A stretch of DNA of 64,000 nt from Caecitellus pseudoparvulus (lineage: Eukaryota > Bigyra: Bicosoecida): assembly GCA_965644315.1 (NCBI GenBank), contig CBFFRQ010000039.1, forward strand, positions 62,001-126,000. The letters are read 5' to 3'. This document shows, piece by piece, positions 22,101 to 31,460 of this stretch; the stretch's first letter is position 1; each line of letters opens with the position of its first letter. A program made the position numbers and the translations under genes. The notes under the pieces are model-generated. The model saw only the letters and a program-made list of their open reading frames with translations. It was not told where the DNA came from and made no database searches.

Positions 22101-23785
22101 CTGACAGGTGCAGGCGCGTGGCGAGGGCCTTGACGCCGCCGCCCAGGTCCAGGAAAACGCTGCCCTTCGCCGTGTGCTTCAGCACCTGCCCCGTGACGAG
22201 GGACCCCGGCGCCACGTCCTCCACGCGCAGGATGCTGGCCGAGACGACGCTGGGCTTGGAGGTGCCGAGGGCCACCCCGTCGGCTGGAGCCGACCCCGTA
22301 ATACGTGTGGGAAGCGGTGTCCCCACCAGACACTGCTTCTCCAGGTTACTGATGCGGCCGTCCCCGACACGGGAGATGTGCACGTACGCGACGGCGCCCC
22401 ACTGCGCCTTGGTCGCCAGAAGCTTGTGCAGGGCATCCGTCGTGTCCTGCTCCGCTTCGGGAATGGGGCCGGCGCCCCACCCCACCAGCACGCCCAACTT
22501 GCGGTCCACACGCAGGACAGTGGCGTCAGGCTGCACCTCGCCATAGGCGGGCAGGGACGCCGTCGTGGCAGCGGTGGTGAGCCCCAGCATGTGGGGCGCA
22601 GCAGACAGGGCCACGCGCTTGTCCACGGCATCCACGAACAGCACACGCGCCTTCAACTTGTCCCCTGGCTTGAAGGCCTTGTACCACAGGGTGTGTGCGG
22701 GCGTGGGCAGGTGCTGCAGGGACACTGTGCCGGTGAAGTACCCCAGGAACTTCACCACCAACCCCGTCGGCACTGTGTCCACAACCGTCACAGACACCAT
22801 GTTCCCTGCCTTCAGCGACCGCAGCGTGTACGCCTTGCCGCGCGTCACGGTGCGGTGCACCAGCTTCGACAGCGTCTTGCGCGTCTCTTCGTCCAGCTCC
22901 TCGCGGGGTGTGTCCGCAGCGCCTGCCGGTGCCTCCCATGTACAGGAGAGGGACACAGCACCCGCCACGGAGGGCGTGCCGCGTGCCTCAGCTCGCACGC
23001 CCGTGACACAGGCCAGAATGGGCCCGCCCACTGCCAGCTCCCCGCCCAGGCCATTGCCGCCGTCGTGTGCCGTGAAGGGCAGGAATGCCCGCGCATCCAC
23101 TGGCCCGCAGTTGACGGTGTACCCGTGGTCCTCCGCGCTGGCCACCATGCCCCACACGACGGCCGCCTTGCCCAGGTTGCGCCGGTCCAGGCCCGCATTC
23201 ACGCGCGAGGGGAGCAAGGACAGGTGCACCTTCTTGGCCCCCGTGTCCACTGCCGTCACCACTGCTGTCACTGGCATGCCCACGGTGTACGCATCTGCCA
23301 GACTGGCCACGCGCTCCAGGCAGTCAGGCAGCAGCGCCTCGGTGACGGGCACTTTGCCAGTGAGGTTGAAGGGGAGCGTGACAGTCAGGTCCCCGACGTT
23401 CACGGCGCGCACGACGCCCAGCACAGTCATGCCCACCTTCACGTGCTGCGCGGGAAGGGAGAAGGGCAGGGTGTGAACCACGGCAGCTCCACGCGAAACT
23501 GCCTGCCAGCCCACGCACCTTGAACGTCAGCACGTCCACAACGGTGGAGGAGCTCCCCGTAAAGGGGGACTTCAGGTCCACAGCAGCGGTGCCGGCACGA
23601 CCCTTGCCGGCTGAGCGGGCGCGCTTGCGGGACTTGCCGGCGGCGTCCAGCGGAAGTTGAGCGCGCACATGTGCTGCCTGAAACAAGTCCTCCTCAGTGC
23701 GCCGGGCTTTGGAGGGGCGCAGCAAGGACCCCCCGCCCTTCTCTGGTTCGAACCGTCCACGTGGAAAGAGTTCTTCGGCTGCCAT
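16171..23785 (-). CDS. RRP5: rRNA biogenesis protein RRP5 (PDCD11 homologue)
   Basis: RRP5 is a nucleolar scaffold needed for processing of both small- and large-subunit pre-rRNA. Exon 1 is 23785-23519 and exon 2 is 23445-16171, with a 73-bp intron (GTGCGT...CGCAG) in phase 0, giving 2513 residues. Human RRP5 has about 1870. The N-terminus reads MAAEELFPRGRF, matching the family SFPRG start. The first S1 domain follows with VKVGMTVLGVVRAVN. About ten to twelve S1 RNA-binding repeats run to roughly residue 2000, many with V-x-G-x-V and H-V/I-S. Then come acidic Ser/Asp tracts and a C-terminal HAT/TPR region (about 2230-2470), for example ERLVTAEPGKAFGWIRYMAW and PKLWLAWAEARFRAGN. The protein ends in a Ser/Asp/Glu tail. 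The extra length comes from low-complexity inserts between S1 repeats. Long open frames on the opposite strand are composition artefacts. Confidence 0.95.
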
Positions 23786-24127
23786 GACCAGAACTGAGGC
23801 CTTCGCAGGTCACGAGCGCAAGGCGGGCGTGGCGTGTTCTGCTCGGTCAATTTCCGCGCAGACTCGAGGAAGCAATTCCTGCCTTTGCCAGCACAACCTC
23901 TCACACGCAGCATGTGTCGAGCCGGCGCACAGTGCACCGAGGCTGCACGTTCGAGTGATCACTGTGTTTTTGCTCCAATTCCCTGTTGCCTTGAGCGAGG
24001 CATGAAAGGCCGTCTCCGAAACAATGGCTGCCCGTCCCCGGCCGGCGGAGGCAGGGCTGAATCCCTGGCTATGCACACCCCAATTCCTGGTGCTCATGGA
24101 CGCTGACAGTTTGGACACGCAGTGCAT
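23786..24127. other. RRP5 promoter region
   Basis: 342 bp between the RRP5 start and the stop of the PPIE-like gene, both on the minus strand. It contains a CAATTTCCGC element at 23848-23857. No coding exon was recognised. Confidence 0.45.
23848..23857 (+). promoter_or_regulatory. CAATTTCCGC element upstream of RRP5
   Basis: Exact copy of the recurring decamer, about 62 bp upstream of the minus-strand RRP5 start codon (23785). On the coding strand of RRP5 it reads GCGGAAATTG. Confidence 0.55.
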
Positions 24128-24816
24128 TCAGCCAGTTGTAGAGGGGGGGGCGCTGGCGCTTCCAGCCGCAGCAGGCGCCGCGCTGGCACCCTTCTGGCCA
24201 GGTGTCAGGGTGTCAAAGGGAACTTCATCCCCCTCAGCCACCGCTGCCTCTGTCTCCAGCCCGTCCTCCTTCAGACGTGCCTCCCACACCTCTGGGTCAT
24301 CCCACACTGCCCGGGATGACCCCAACTTGCCCGTCAGCGCCCGCGCAGGGTTCACGGTCAGCACACGCCCGTACAGCTCAGAGCCTGCGCAGTGTGCGAT
24401 AGACGCCGTATACGGGTGCGGGGCGGGGCCTGCTAAGGCGGTGGCGGCGTCCCCTCACAGTGCATGTTGTCCATGGCAGCTTCGGCATCCTCCACCTCCT
24501 CGAAACGCACGAAGCCGAAGCCGCGGTGCCTCTCTGCGAAGCAGGCTTCGAGTGAACGCTGCATCGATGCACCCCCTCTGGCGAGCATGCAAGGGTGTGC
24601 TCTCACGTGTCGTGTGGTCCATGGGCATGGTCACTTCGGCCAGCTCGCCAAAGGGGATGAAGGCGGCCTGCAGCACAGCCTCTGTCACCTCATCTGCCAG
24701 GCCACCTGCGCATGGCACACGTCCACAACACGTAACATGTATGCTCGCAATCGTGCACACGCGAGGCCACTGCGCTGGAACGCACCGACGTAGAGGATGC
24801 GCTTGTTGACCGCCAT
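24128..24816 (-). CDS. PPIE/Cyp33-like RRM protein lacking the cyclophilin domain
   Basis: Four exons (24816-24786, 24705-24607, 24533-24459, 24384-24128) join in phase to a 153-residue protein. The RRM covers about residues 5-82: MAVNKRILYVGGLADEV (RNP2), LQAAFIPFGEL, HRGFGFVRFEEVEDAEAAM (RNP1), then ELYGRVLTVNPARAL. The next stretch, KLGSSRAVWDDPEVW, matches the SSRPVW linker that follows the RRM of human cyclophilin E (PPIE). In PPIE the linker leads into a peptidyl-prolyl isomerase domain. Here the protein ends after about 40 more residues (Ala/Gly/Pro-rich). PPIE belongs to the activated spliceosome, so a splicing role is likely. Splice sites are GTGCGT, GTGAGA and GTGAGG with CAG ends. 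The GCGGAAATTG element sits 12 bp before the ATG. A missed downstream cyclophilin exon is unlikely because RRP5 begins 342 bp away and no such sequence was seen. Confidence 0.85.
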
Positions 24817-24828
24817 GGGCTGCCCGAG

Positions 24829-24838
24829 CAATTTCCGC
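24829..24838 (+). promoter_or_regulatory. CAATTTCCGC element between the PPIE-like gene and the divergent plus-strand gene
   Basis: Exact decamer 12 bp upstream of the minus-strand start codon at 24816. It also lies about 415 bp upstream of the plus-strand start at 25253, in a divergent intergenic region of 436 bp (24817-25252). It may serve both genes. Nothing else was recognised in that interval. Confidence 0.5.
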
Positions 24839-25252
24839 TTGCTGCCAGAGCTGCCGCTCCAGGCCAGCAGCACACCACAAGACACAATCCAACTCCCCTC
24901 GCGTCATGTGGTGGATAGGGTGGTGTGGGAATTGCTGTCGGCTGTTGAATGCCCACCCTCCCCATCCACTGAGCTGCTTAGCACCTTGATCCTTGCTCAA
25001 GCACAGCTTGAGCAGCTTCCCAGCTCGACGAGGCCTTGCCTGGCGCTTCAGTGACATGGCGTGGCCTGTGGAGGAATCCAAGAGCTACTCCGGTCATGCG
25101 GACCACGAAGTCCCCACTCAGTCATGCCGCTACGGAGTCTGTGCGTGTCTACCTGGCTTGGTCCAGCGGCACAGTCGCTCGCACCCCTCGCCCTGTGCCC
25201 CGCCATAGGTACCATTCCAGGCCAACATGCGCTGGCGTGGATCGAAGGCACC

Positions 25253-27314
25253 ATGGTTCTGTGTGCACAGGGGGCTGGCCGCCTCGCACAAGCCACTGCT
25301 GTGCGAGCAGGCATCGGGTGAGAACGTGAGGCAGGAGCACAATTTCCGCAACCGCCAAACCACGCCAACGCCCTCGCACAGGCCTCTCTGCGGCGTGCGC
25401 CACGTTGGCTCGAAAGGGGACACGTCTGAGGAAGACGCCCTTGTGGTAGTCTGGTCCAAGCATGGGTTCGCCCTCGTGAAGGCAGGGCCCGCCCCGGCTG
25501 TGGCGAGCCGTGTGGCTTTGAAGCACCTCTTGCAGCCTGCGTCGGACGCTTCGCAAGCGCCACACGCACATGAGGGCGCGCACAAGTCACACCAGGTGCT
25601 GGACGTACATGCGTTTCAGTGCAGCGACCCCTCACGCGTCTTTGCACTGGTCCTGTGCCGCAACGCCTTGCTGTGTGTGGAGGCCGCTCTCGCGCCGCAG
25701 CCCCCTGCGCCCTCCTCGTCACAGCTCCTGGCAAGGCTAGACATGCCGAGCTTCGCCAAGGCTGTCGTGTGTCGCCCATGCGCATCCGGTGGTGTGCAGG
25801 CAGTGGTGTGCACTGCCAGGCAGCTGTGCACCATGGCGCTGTCGGACGACGGGCAGTTCACGCCTGGCACCTGGCAAGCCGTGCCGTCTCTCCACGGCAC
25901 AAGAGACGATCCGCTGTCTGATCCCAGCCCGCCCCTGGCAGCGGCCACATTCCTGCCGGCGCAGGGCCTGCTGTGTACTCTGCATGAGGCCCCCTTGCAG
26001 TTTGGCAGCGGGGGGGGCACGTCGGACCCCACCTCTCACGGTGCGCCTCACCCACTGTCCCTCAGCGCAGGGCGCGGCCAAGTGAACCCCATCGCAGTGG
26101 AAATGGAAGCGTACCGCAGGCGGAAGGACGCCAGTGCACGGGGTGTGGCGGCCGCCCCCCCCACAGCCGTCGCAGGGCTGGCCACTGACTCTGGGCCCAC
26201 TCCGCCGGTAACGGCTGGGCCCGGCGCCCTCATTGAGCTCAAACTGCCCAAGGACACGCGCGGGCAGTCGGGTTTGCTGGCCGGGCTCATGGACATCTCA
26301 TCCCTCTCCAGTACGCAGCCCCTGCCCGCAAGGCAGCCCGCCTCCGTCTCACCGGCAGCCAGGCTGGCCCTGACCCACTGGCATGCCGACAACACACTCA
26401 CTGCCCATTCGGCACAGGACCTCCCGCCCACCTGCAACCTGCCACGGTACGCCACTCCCTGCACGTCGGGGGGAGTTCTGGTCAGCACTGGGACGGCCCT
26501 GTTCAGCGTCCCGCTGCTGGAGTCACACGCCGCACCGTGCGTCATCACGCGCTGCGGGCCAGGTGAGCGCATTCTGGGAGTCACGTGCCCAGACAGTGCC
26601 ATAGCAGCCACCTGCCTGGTCAGCTCCCCGCCTGGACACCTCCCTGCAGCTTTGGGAGGTGGTCCCCTGTCAGACTCAAGCGACCGGCCAATGACGGCAG
26701 GGGCGGTGGCAGCGTCTGACGCAGCATCCACCACTGCCGTCACGGACTCCGTGTTCAGTGCCCTGCACGAGCTCAAGTCGCGGCGCCTGCATGTGCTGAC
26801 ACTGTGTCCACCCAGCAGCCCACCGGCGCCGGCTGCAGCTGCCGAGTCCAGTGGTGCAGCAGCCACAGACGCACCACGCACTCCGGCTGCGGCAGCGGCC
26901 TTGTCTGACTCCGTCATGGCACGCCTTGCCGCAGCCGGTGTCTCCTTCGGCTCTGACCTGCATCCGCCGCGCAGCGAGGCGCCCCCCACGCAGAAGCCGC
27001 CTGTGACCCAGGCCCAGGTGCCTCGTGCGACAGCGCCTCTGCTCGGGGAATGCCCCTCCACACCATCAGCACCAGCACCAGCACCAGCGGCACCGCCTCC
27101 CGTCAAACCTGCGCCTGGTGCAGAGTATTACGTGGTGCAGGCGCAGGCTGCGTTGGCCCAAGCCACTGCAGCTTCGGCCCTCGCACAGGCCAAGCTGCTT
27201 CGAGCAGTGGAGGGCCCAACTCGTGCAGCGCAGCTCGCGAAACTGCAGCAACACGTGCAAACCGCCACGGAGCAAGCGTCTGCTGCTGCGGAGGCTGCCG
27301 TCGCACTCCCCTGA
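25253..27314 (+). CDS. Unidentified propeller-like protein with C-terminal helical tail
   Basis: Two exons are inferred: 25253-25317 and 25382-27314 (GTGAGA...CACAG), joining in phase to 665 residues that begin MVLCAQGAGRLAQ. A continuous frame from an ATG at 25227 is the alternative. The N-terminal half has repeated beta-strand-like blocks (DALVVVWSKHGFALV, SRVFALVLCRNALLCV, GGVLVSTGTALFSVPLL) that suggest a beta-propeller. The middle and C-terminal parts are Ala/Pro/Ser-rich. The last 60 residues (from about AEYYVVQAQAALAQA) are Ala/Gln-rich and probably form a coiled coil. A propeller followed by a coiled coil recalls some nucleoporins or scaffolds, but no family motif is decisive and I do not assign one. 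It is divergent from the PPIE-like gene and followed by the MFS gene in the same direction. Confidence 0.7.
25340..25349 (+). promoter_or_regulatory. CAATTTCCGC element in the first intron of the 25253 gene
   Basis: Exact decamer inside the inferred first intron (25318-25381). If it marks transcription starts, an alternative shorter transcript could begin here. If not, the element can act from within a first intron, as the copy at 63459 also suggests. Confidence 0.4.
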
Positions 27315-27677
27315 ATGTGCCGCAGGCCATCCAGGCTGCGGCACAGAGCCTGTCGTGCACGCCAAGGAAGCAAGGCGCTGGAAGGTACCGGCTCTCGTCG
27401 AGCCAAGCTTACTTCATCGCTCAGCCATGCACGGCAAGGTGCAGCATTGCAGAACCTGGGACCCACCCACCCTTCACATGTCCTCCAGTTCCAGGCTCGT
27501 TGCACATTCGATTGTGCGGGTAAATGCATCCCACTGCATCCTGCAGTTGAATCCGGTTCGCGGTCGTCCCTCTACTTCACCTTACATGTCTAGGGCGTGG
27601 CAGGACCTGCAAGCTGCGGAGGTGGCCTTGCTGAGAGCAATTTCCGCTGCACCGCCGGCACGCTTCCCACGGGCTAC
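27315..27677 (+). promoter_or_regulatory. Promoter region of the MFS gene with CAATTTCCGC at 27638-27647
   Basis: 363 bp without a gene. The exact decamer CAATTTCCGC lies 30 bp upstream of the ATG at 27678, on the same strand as the gene. The rest shows no exon, repeat or RNA gene. Confidence 0.5.
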
Positions 27678-29420
27678 ATGGAGGCCCTCTCCCAACCAAC
27701 GATGCGTCGACATGTCATGAACATGAGCAACTCACCATGCACTCCCTGTGCTTCCATTAAGCGCCACGTCAGCCTGCCTGTGGCGTACGGAGCCATCATG
27801 CTGGCTTCCAGCGCCATGAACTCGGTCTTCGTCAGCTTCTACCTGAAGCTGTTCATGGACGTCGCCAGCGTGACACCGGCGTGGTTTTACGCCGGACAGG
27901 TCATGTTTGCCATGTGGAATGCCCTGAATGACCCGCTCTTTGGCTGGCTGTCTGACACGGCAGGCGGGCACGGCGCGGCTCGGCGCCTGCGTGCGTTGCA
28001 GTTTGGCGGCCCGCTGTGGGGCGCTGCCTTCATCCTGCTGTGGTTCCCCTGGAGTGTCGGCAGCACCTCCCCCCTGTTGTCGGGGCTGCACTTCGCCCTG
28101 TCCCTGTGCTTGTACGACGGAGCCCTCACATTCGTGGAGGTCAACCACGCTGCGTTGCTGTCGGACATGACCAGTGACCCTGCCGTGCGCGCCAGTGCCA
28201 ACGCGGCGTCAGCTGCCGGTGCTGCGCTGGGAGCCCTCGCTTCCTACGTGGCACACCTTGCTTGGGCGGACGGTGGCGCCCTCGTGCACTTCCAGAGCTA
28301 CGTGGTGCTACTGGGCGTCGTGGCCGGCAGCCTGGTGCTGGGCAGTGGCTGGGCCCTGGTCAGCCTCCTGCCCCCCACGCCCATCCAGCCGGCAGGAGGC
28401 CCCTCGGAGGGCAGTCCCACCCAGGCCCCTGCCCTGCAGCGCAAAGGCGTTGCTCGCGTGGAAACAGCTGGGGCCTCCGGCGCAGTGCTGTGGTGTACCA
28501 CTGCCACCCTTCGTCTGTGCAGTGCCTGCTTGCCTGGGCGACGTGGCAAGGGGCAGTCCACAGTGCAGCTGGGCAGGTACGCGCGGTTCCTGGCGCAGTT
28601 GGCGGGGCAGCCCGCCTTCCTCGTCTTCACGGCAGTGTCCACCATTCAAGTGTTCGACTGCACCTTCGAGAAAAACTTCTTCGGCACCTTCCTCACGGCG
28701 CTGGCAGGTGGACCAGGCGGCCTGAACCAGCATGCTGCCGCTGCTGTCCTGACCGGCAGCTTCATCTTGCCGCACCTGGCCACGGTGGCACTCACCCCCC
28801 TCGTGCAGGCTCGGGGTGTGGCGGCTGTCTTGGACTACATCTTCGCCGCTCGGCTGGTGGTGCTGGCTGCAGCTGCGTGTCTGGGGGGGGGTGCACACCC
28901 CCTCGTGGCAGGCGGCTTCCTCCTCACCAACCGCGTCATGTCCGAGTGCGTGTGTCGGTCCTTCCCACTCGTCACGGCCGACATCGTGGACGCAGACACA
29001 GCGGCACATGGCCGGGCGGACAGCATGGGCGCCAGCATCATCGGCACATCAGCACTCATCTCGAAGCTGTCCCAGTCTGCGGCGCCCATGGTGGGCTTTG
29101 CCCTCCTGTCCTCCCTGCGCGCACAACAGGGAGGGGGCGAGGGCGAGGGCGCCAACGCCGACATGTACGGCCAAAGCCCCGAATCCCGAACCTTCATGTG
29201 GCGCGTGCTGGTGCTGCTGCCTGCAGTCTGTGTGCTGGCGCAGACTGTGCTGTGGCGGGCATACCCTCTGCGAGGTGGAAAGACAGCACAGCACCATGAG
29301 CCGCCGCCGCGTCAACTGGACTCTGCCACGGCGCCCTCTCGCCCTCAGAGTGCTCAGAGCCGCCGAAATGCGAATCGCCCTGCCTCTGCTGCTTCAACGC
29401 CTGTGGCGGAGCAGGTATAG
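27678..29420 (+). CDS. MFS-like membrane transporter, TMEM180/MFSD13A family
   Basis: Single exon of 580 residues, starting at MEALSQPTMRRHV. Motifs shared with the TMEM180/MFSD13A family are WNALNDPLFGWLSD (the MFS loop 2-3 signature region), LSLCLYDGALTFVEVNH, AALLSDMTSDPAVRA and GALASYVAHL. About eleven or twelve hydrophobic segments are visible, with a central cytoplasmic loop of about 60 residues rich in Pro/Gly and a hydrophilic C-terminal tail of about 55 residues. No substrate is known for this family. An in-frame upstream extension to 27597 exists, but the CAATTTCCGC element at 27638 favours the ATG at 27678. Confidence 0.8.
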   Translation: MEALSQPTMRRHVMNMSNSPCTPCASIKRHVSLPVAYGAIMLASSAMNSVFVSFYLKLFMDVASVTPAWFYAGQVMFAMWNALNDPLFGWLSDTAGGHGAARRLRALQFGGPLWGAAFILLWFPWSVGSTSPLLSGLHFALSLCLYDGALTFVEVNHAALLSDMTSDPAVRASANAASAAGAALGALASYVAHLAWADGGALVHFQSYVVLLGVVAGSLVLGSGWALVSLLPPTPIQPAGGPSEGSPTQAPALQRKGVARVETAGASGAVLWCTTATLRLCSACLPGRRGKGQSTVQLGRYARFLAQLAGQPAFLVFTAVSTIQVFDCTFEKNFFGTFLTALAGGPGGLNQHAAAAVLTGSFILPHLATVALTPLVQARGVAAVLDYIFAARLVVLAAAACLGGGAHPLVAGGFLLTNRVMSECVCRSFPLVTADIVDADTAAHGRADSMGASIIGTSALISKLSQSAAPMVGFALLSSLRAQQGGGEGEGANADMYGQSPESRTFMWRVLVLLPAVCVLAQTVLWRAYPLRGGKTAQHHEPPPRQLDSATAPSRPQSAQSRRNANRPASAASTPVAEQV

Positions 29421-29951
29421 CCCAATGCACGAGCGAGCACGGCAAGTCTTGCTGCGTTTCACTCGTACGTGACTTGGAGCTCTGTCCTGTCACACACGAG
29501 AAAGGGCAGGGTGGAAGCAGACGTGAGAATAAGGTTTGACTGACATCTAGTGTGGGATCGTGTCTGACCTCTGACCAAGTCAGTTTTAAAGACACACCAA
29601 GAATCTTTCCTGTTACCCAAATAACAGGTTCGTTCTTCCGCATCCACTCTTTGTGAATGGCACCACACTTGCAGGAGTATTGCTGAATAATCATGCCCAA
29701 CTCACCCAAATTGATGCTTTTCAGGTATGAGCGCGTTGGTGCGCCTTCGGAGCGGGCGTGCGCTCAACTTTCGTGCGGGTGACGTGTCGGCGATGGAATA
29801 GCCGCGTGCTCAAACGACTCGCGGGCAGCTGGGCGCGGCGTTGCCGTGCCCAAACATTTTCAATGGATCGACTGCTCGCCGAGGCGTTTCAAGTCTACCC
29901 AGCATTCCCTTGTGTGGGTGATTTTCTTCGCAAGGGCGTGCTACAGAGACC
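29421..29951. other. Intergenic region
   Basis: 531 bp between the MFS gene and the MetX-family gene, visibly poorer in GC than its neighbours, especially about 29480-29730. No exon with family support, RNA gene or clear repeat was found. Confidence 0.45.
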
Positions 29952-31427
29952 ATGTCGGCGCTGTTGAGGTGGGGCCGACACCAGGCAACCATTGCCGGCA
30001 GGCTGTGCAGGCACTTGCACATGGTTTCCTCCCGGAATGTGGAGGTGATGCGGGGAGTAAACTTCCAGACATCACTCGGAGAAGTCATCCCGGACATTGA
30101 AACCACGTGGGAGACATGGGGGGACTGGAGCTTGCCTGGAGAGCGCACCGTGCGTGGCGTGCGGAATTCGCGCGGATCCGCATTGTGACGGCAGCCAGTG
30201 CTCCTGCGCCCTGGCAGGTTCTCCTCATGCCGTCATTTTCTCATGGACCGCATGCTGCTTCCAACCGATCAGATCCGTCACCAGGTACGCTCGTGCTACC
30301 CGATTGGTCGGACCTGCGAGTGCAGCGGACTCCCTTTCCTCGCTTCGATGCAGGCTGGTGGCAAGCCATGGTTGGACCTGGCAAGGCCATTGACACCAAG
30401 TGCGTGAGCTGCCCCGCACAGACTGCGCAGCTGAAAGCCACCACCAGCCCACCGCTCCACCTGGCTGCGCAGTCATTGGCGCGTCATCTGCCCCAGCGTG
30501 CTGGGGTCGCCCCTCGGCTCCACATCAGCTGCCAGTGGCAATCCTCTGACCGGGCAGCGGTACGGACTGAGCTTCCCCCAGGTGACCCCCGCTGACCAAG
30601 CAGTCGTGCATTACCAGCTCATGCAGCGCCTGGGCATCAGCCACGTGCACGCAGTGGTGGGGGCCAGCATGGGCGGCATGCAGGCACTGCAGTTCGCGCG
30701 TCTCTTCCCCGGCGCTGTGCGGCGCCTCGTGGCGGTGGCCACCACGGCACGGACGTCCCCCATGTCTGTGGCCATCCGCCACGCCCAGCGCAGCGCCATC
30801 ATGGCCGACCCCGCCTTCAAGGGCGGCCGGTACTGGGACCCCACCACTCCGGGTGGGGCAACCCCCGGCCCGTTGGCTGGGTTGGGCGTCGCGAGGCAGA
30901 TTGGTATGATGGCGTACCGTAGTCGGGAGGAGTTCGACGCACGCTTCAACTGGGACGTGACGGGGGCCCCCAACATGCCCCACAACGCCTTCGAGGTGGA
31001 GAGCTACCTGTCCTACCAGGGGCGCAAGTTCGCGCCCCAATTCGACGCCAACTGCTACTTGCAGCTCTCCAGGGCCATGGACCTGCAAAACATCGCAGCG
31101 GGCCACCCAGCCGTGCCAGGCAGCGACCCAGGTCCAGAGGGGTTCGCTGGGGCAGCGCTGCGCATGCAGTGCGCGGGCTTGCTGGTGGGCGTGCGGCAGG
31201 ATGCGCTCATCCCCGAGGGCGAGCTTGCGCTGCTGGCTGACGTCTTCGCCCAGGCAGGGCGGGGAGACGCCATGCGTTTCGTGTCCCTGGACAGCCGTTA
31301 CGGCCATGACTCCTTCCTGCACGAGTACGACGCACTGGGGGCCCTGGTGCAAGAGCACCTCACCGCCGGCCTGGACAGGCAGCTGCTGGAGGAAGCCCGA
31401 CACACCACTGGTCTCTCCGCACCCTGA
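29952..31427 (+). CDS. MetX-family homoserine/serine O-acyltransferase with mitochondrial-type leader
   Basis: Four exons (29952-30149, 30218-30284, 30354-30399, 30473-31427) join in phase to 421 residues. MetX enzymes acylate homoserine, or serine in some fungi, from acetyl- or succinyl-CoA in methionine or cysteine synthesis. Visible features include GEVIPDIETTWETWG (strand and turn before the oxyanion region) and HWRVICPSVLGSPLGSTS. The nucleophile elbow VGASMGGMQ places Ser near residue 168, Asp in VRQDALIP is near 346 and His in YGHDSF near 381, so the alpha/beta-hydrolase triad is complete. The usual HALTG segment is replaced by PSFSHGPHA. The first 40 residues are Arg/Leu/His-rich with no acidic residues, like a mitochondrial leader. 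A mitochondrial serine O-acetyltransferase is therefore a real alternative to homoserine acetyltransferase. The stop is 33 bp from the convergent neighbour. Confidence 0.85.
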
Positions 31428-31460
31428 TCTCCGCCCGCCTCAGACACCGCTCCAGGCAAC

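Noticed and set aside
22108-23523. Long plus-strand open frame of 471 codons antisense to RRP5
   Set aside because: It is rich in His/Gln/Arg/Gly in the way expected of the complement of GC-rich coding DNA, has no domain, and lies fully over S1 repeats of RRP5.
23740-23760. GGTTCGAACC resembling a tRNA T-arm
   Set aside because: It lies within the first exon of RRP5 (encoding GRFEPEKG) and has no other tRNA parts.
25227-25252. ATG at 25227 as start of the propeller-like gene
   Set aside because: The continuous frame from it runs through the CAATTTCCGC element and an unlikely stretch. The two-exon model from 25253 has good splice sites and matching phase. The alternative is not excluded.
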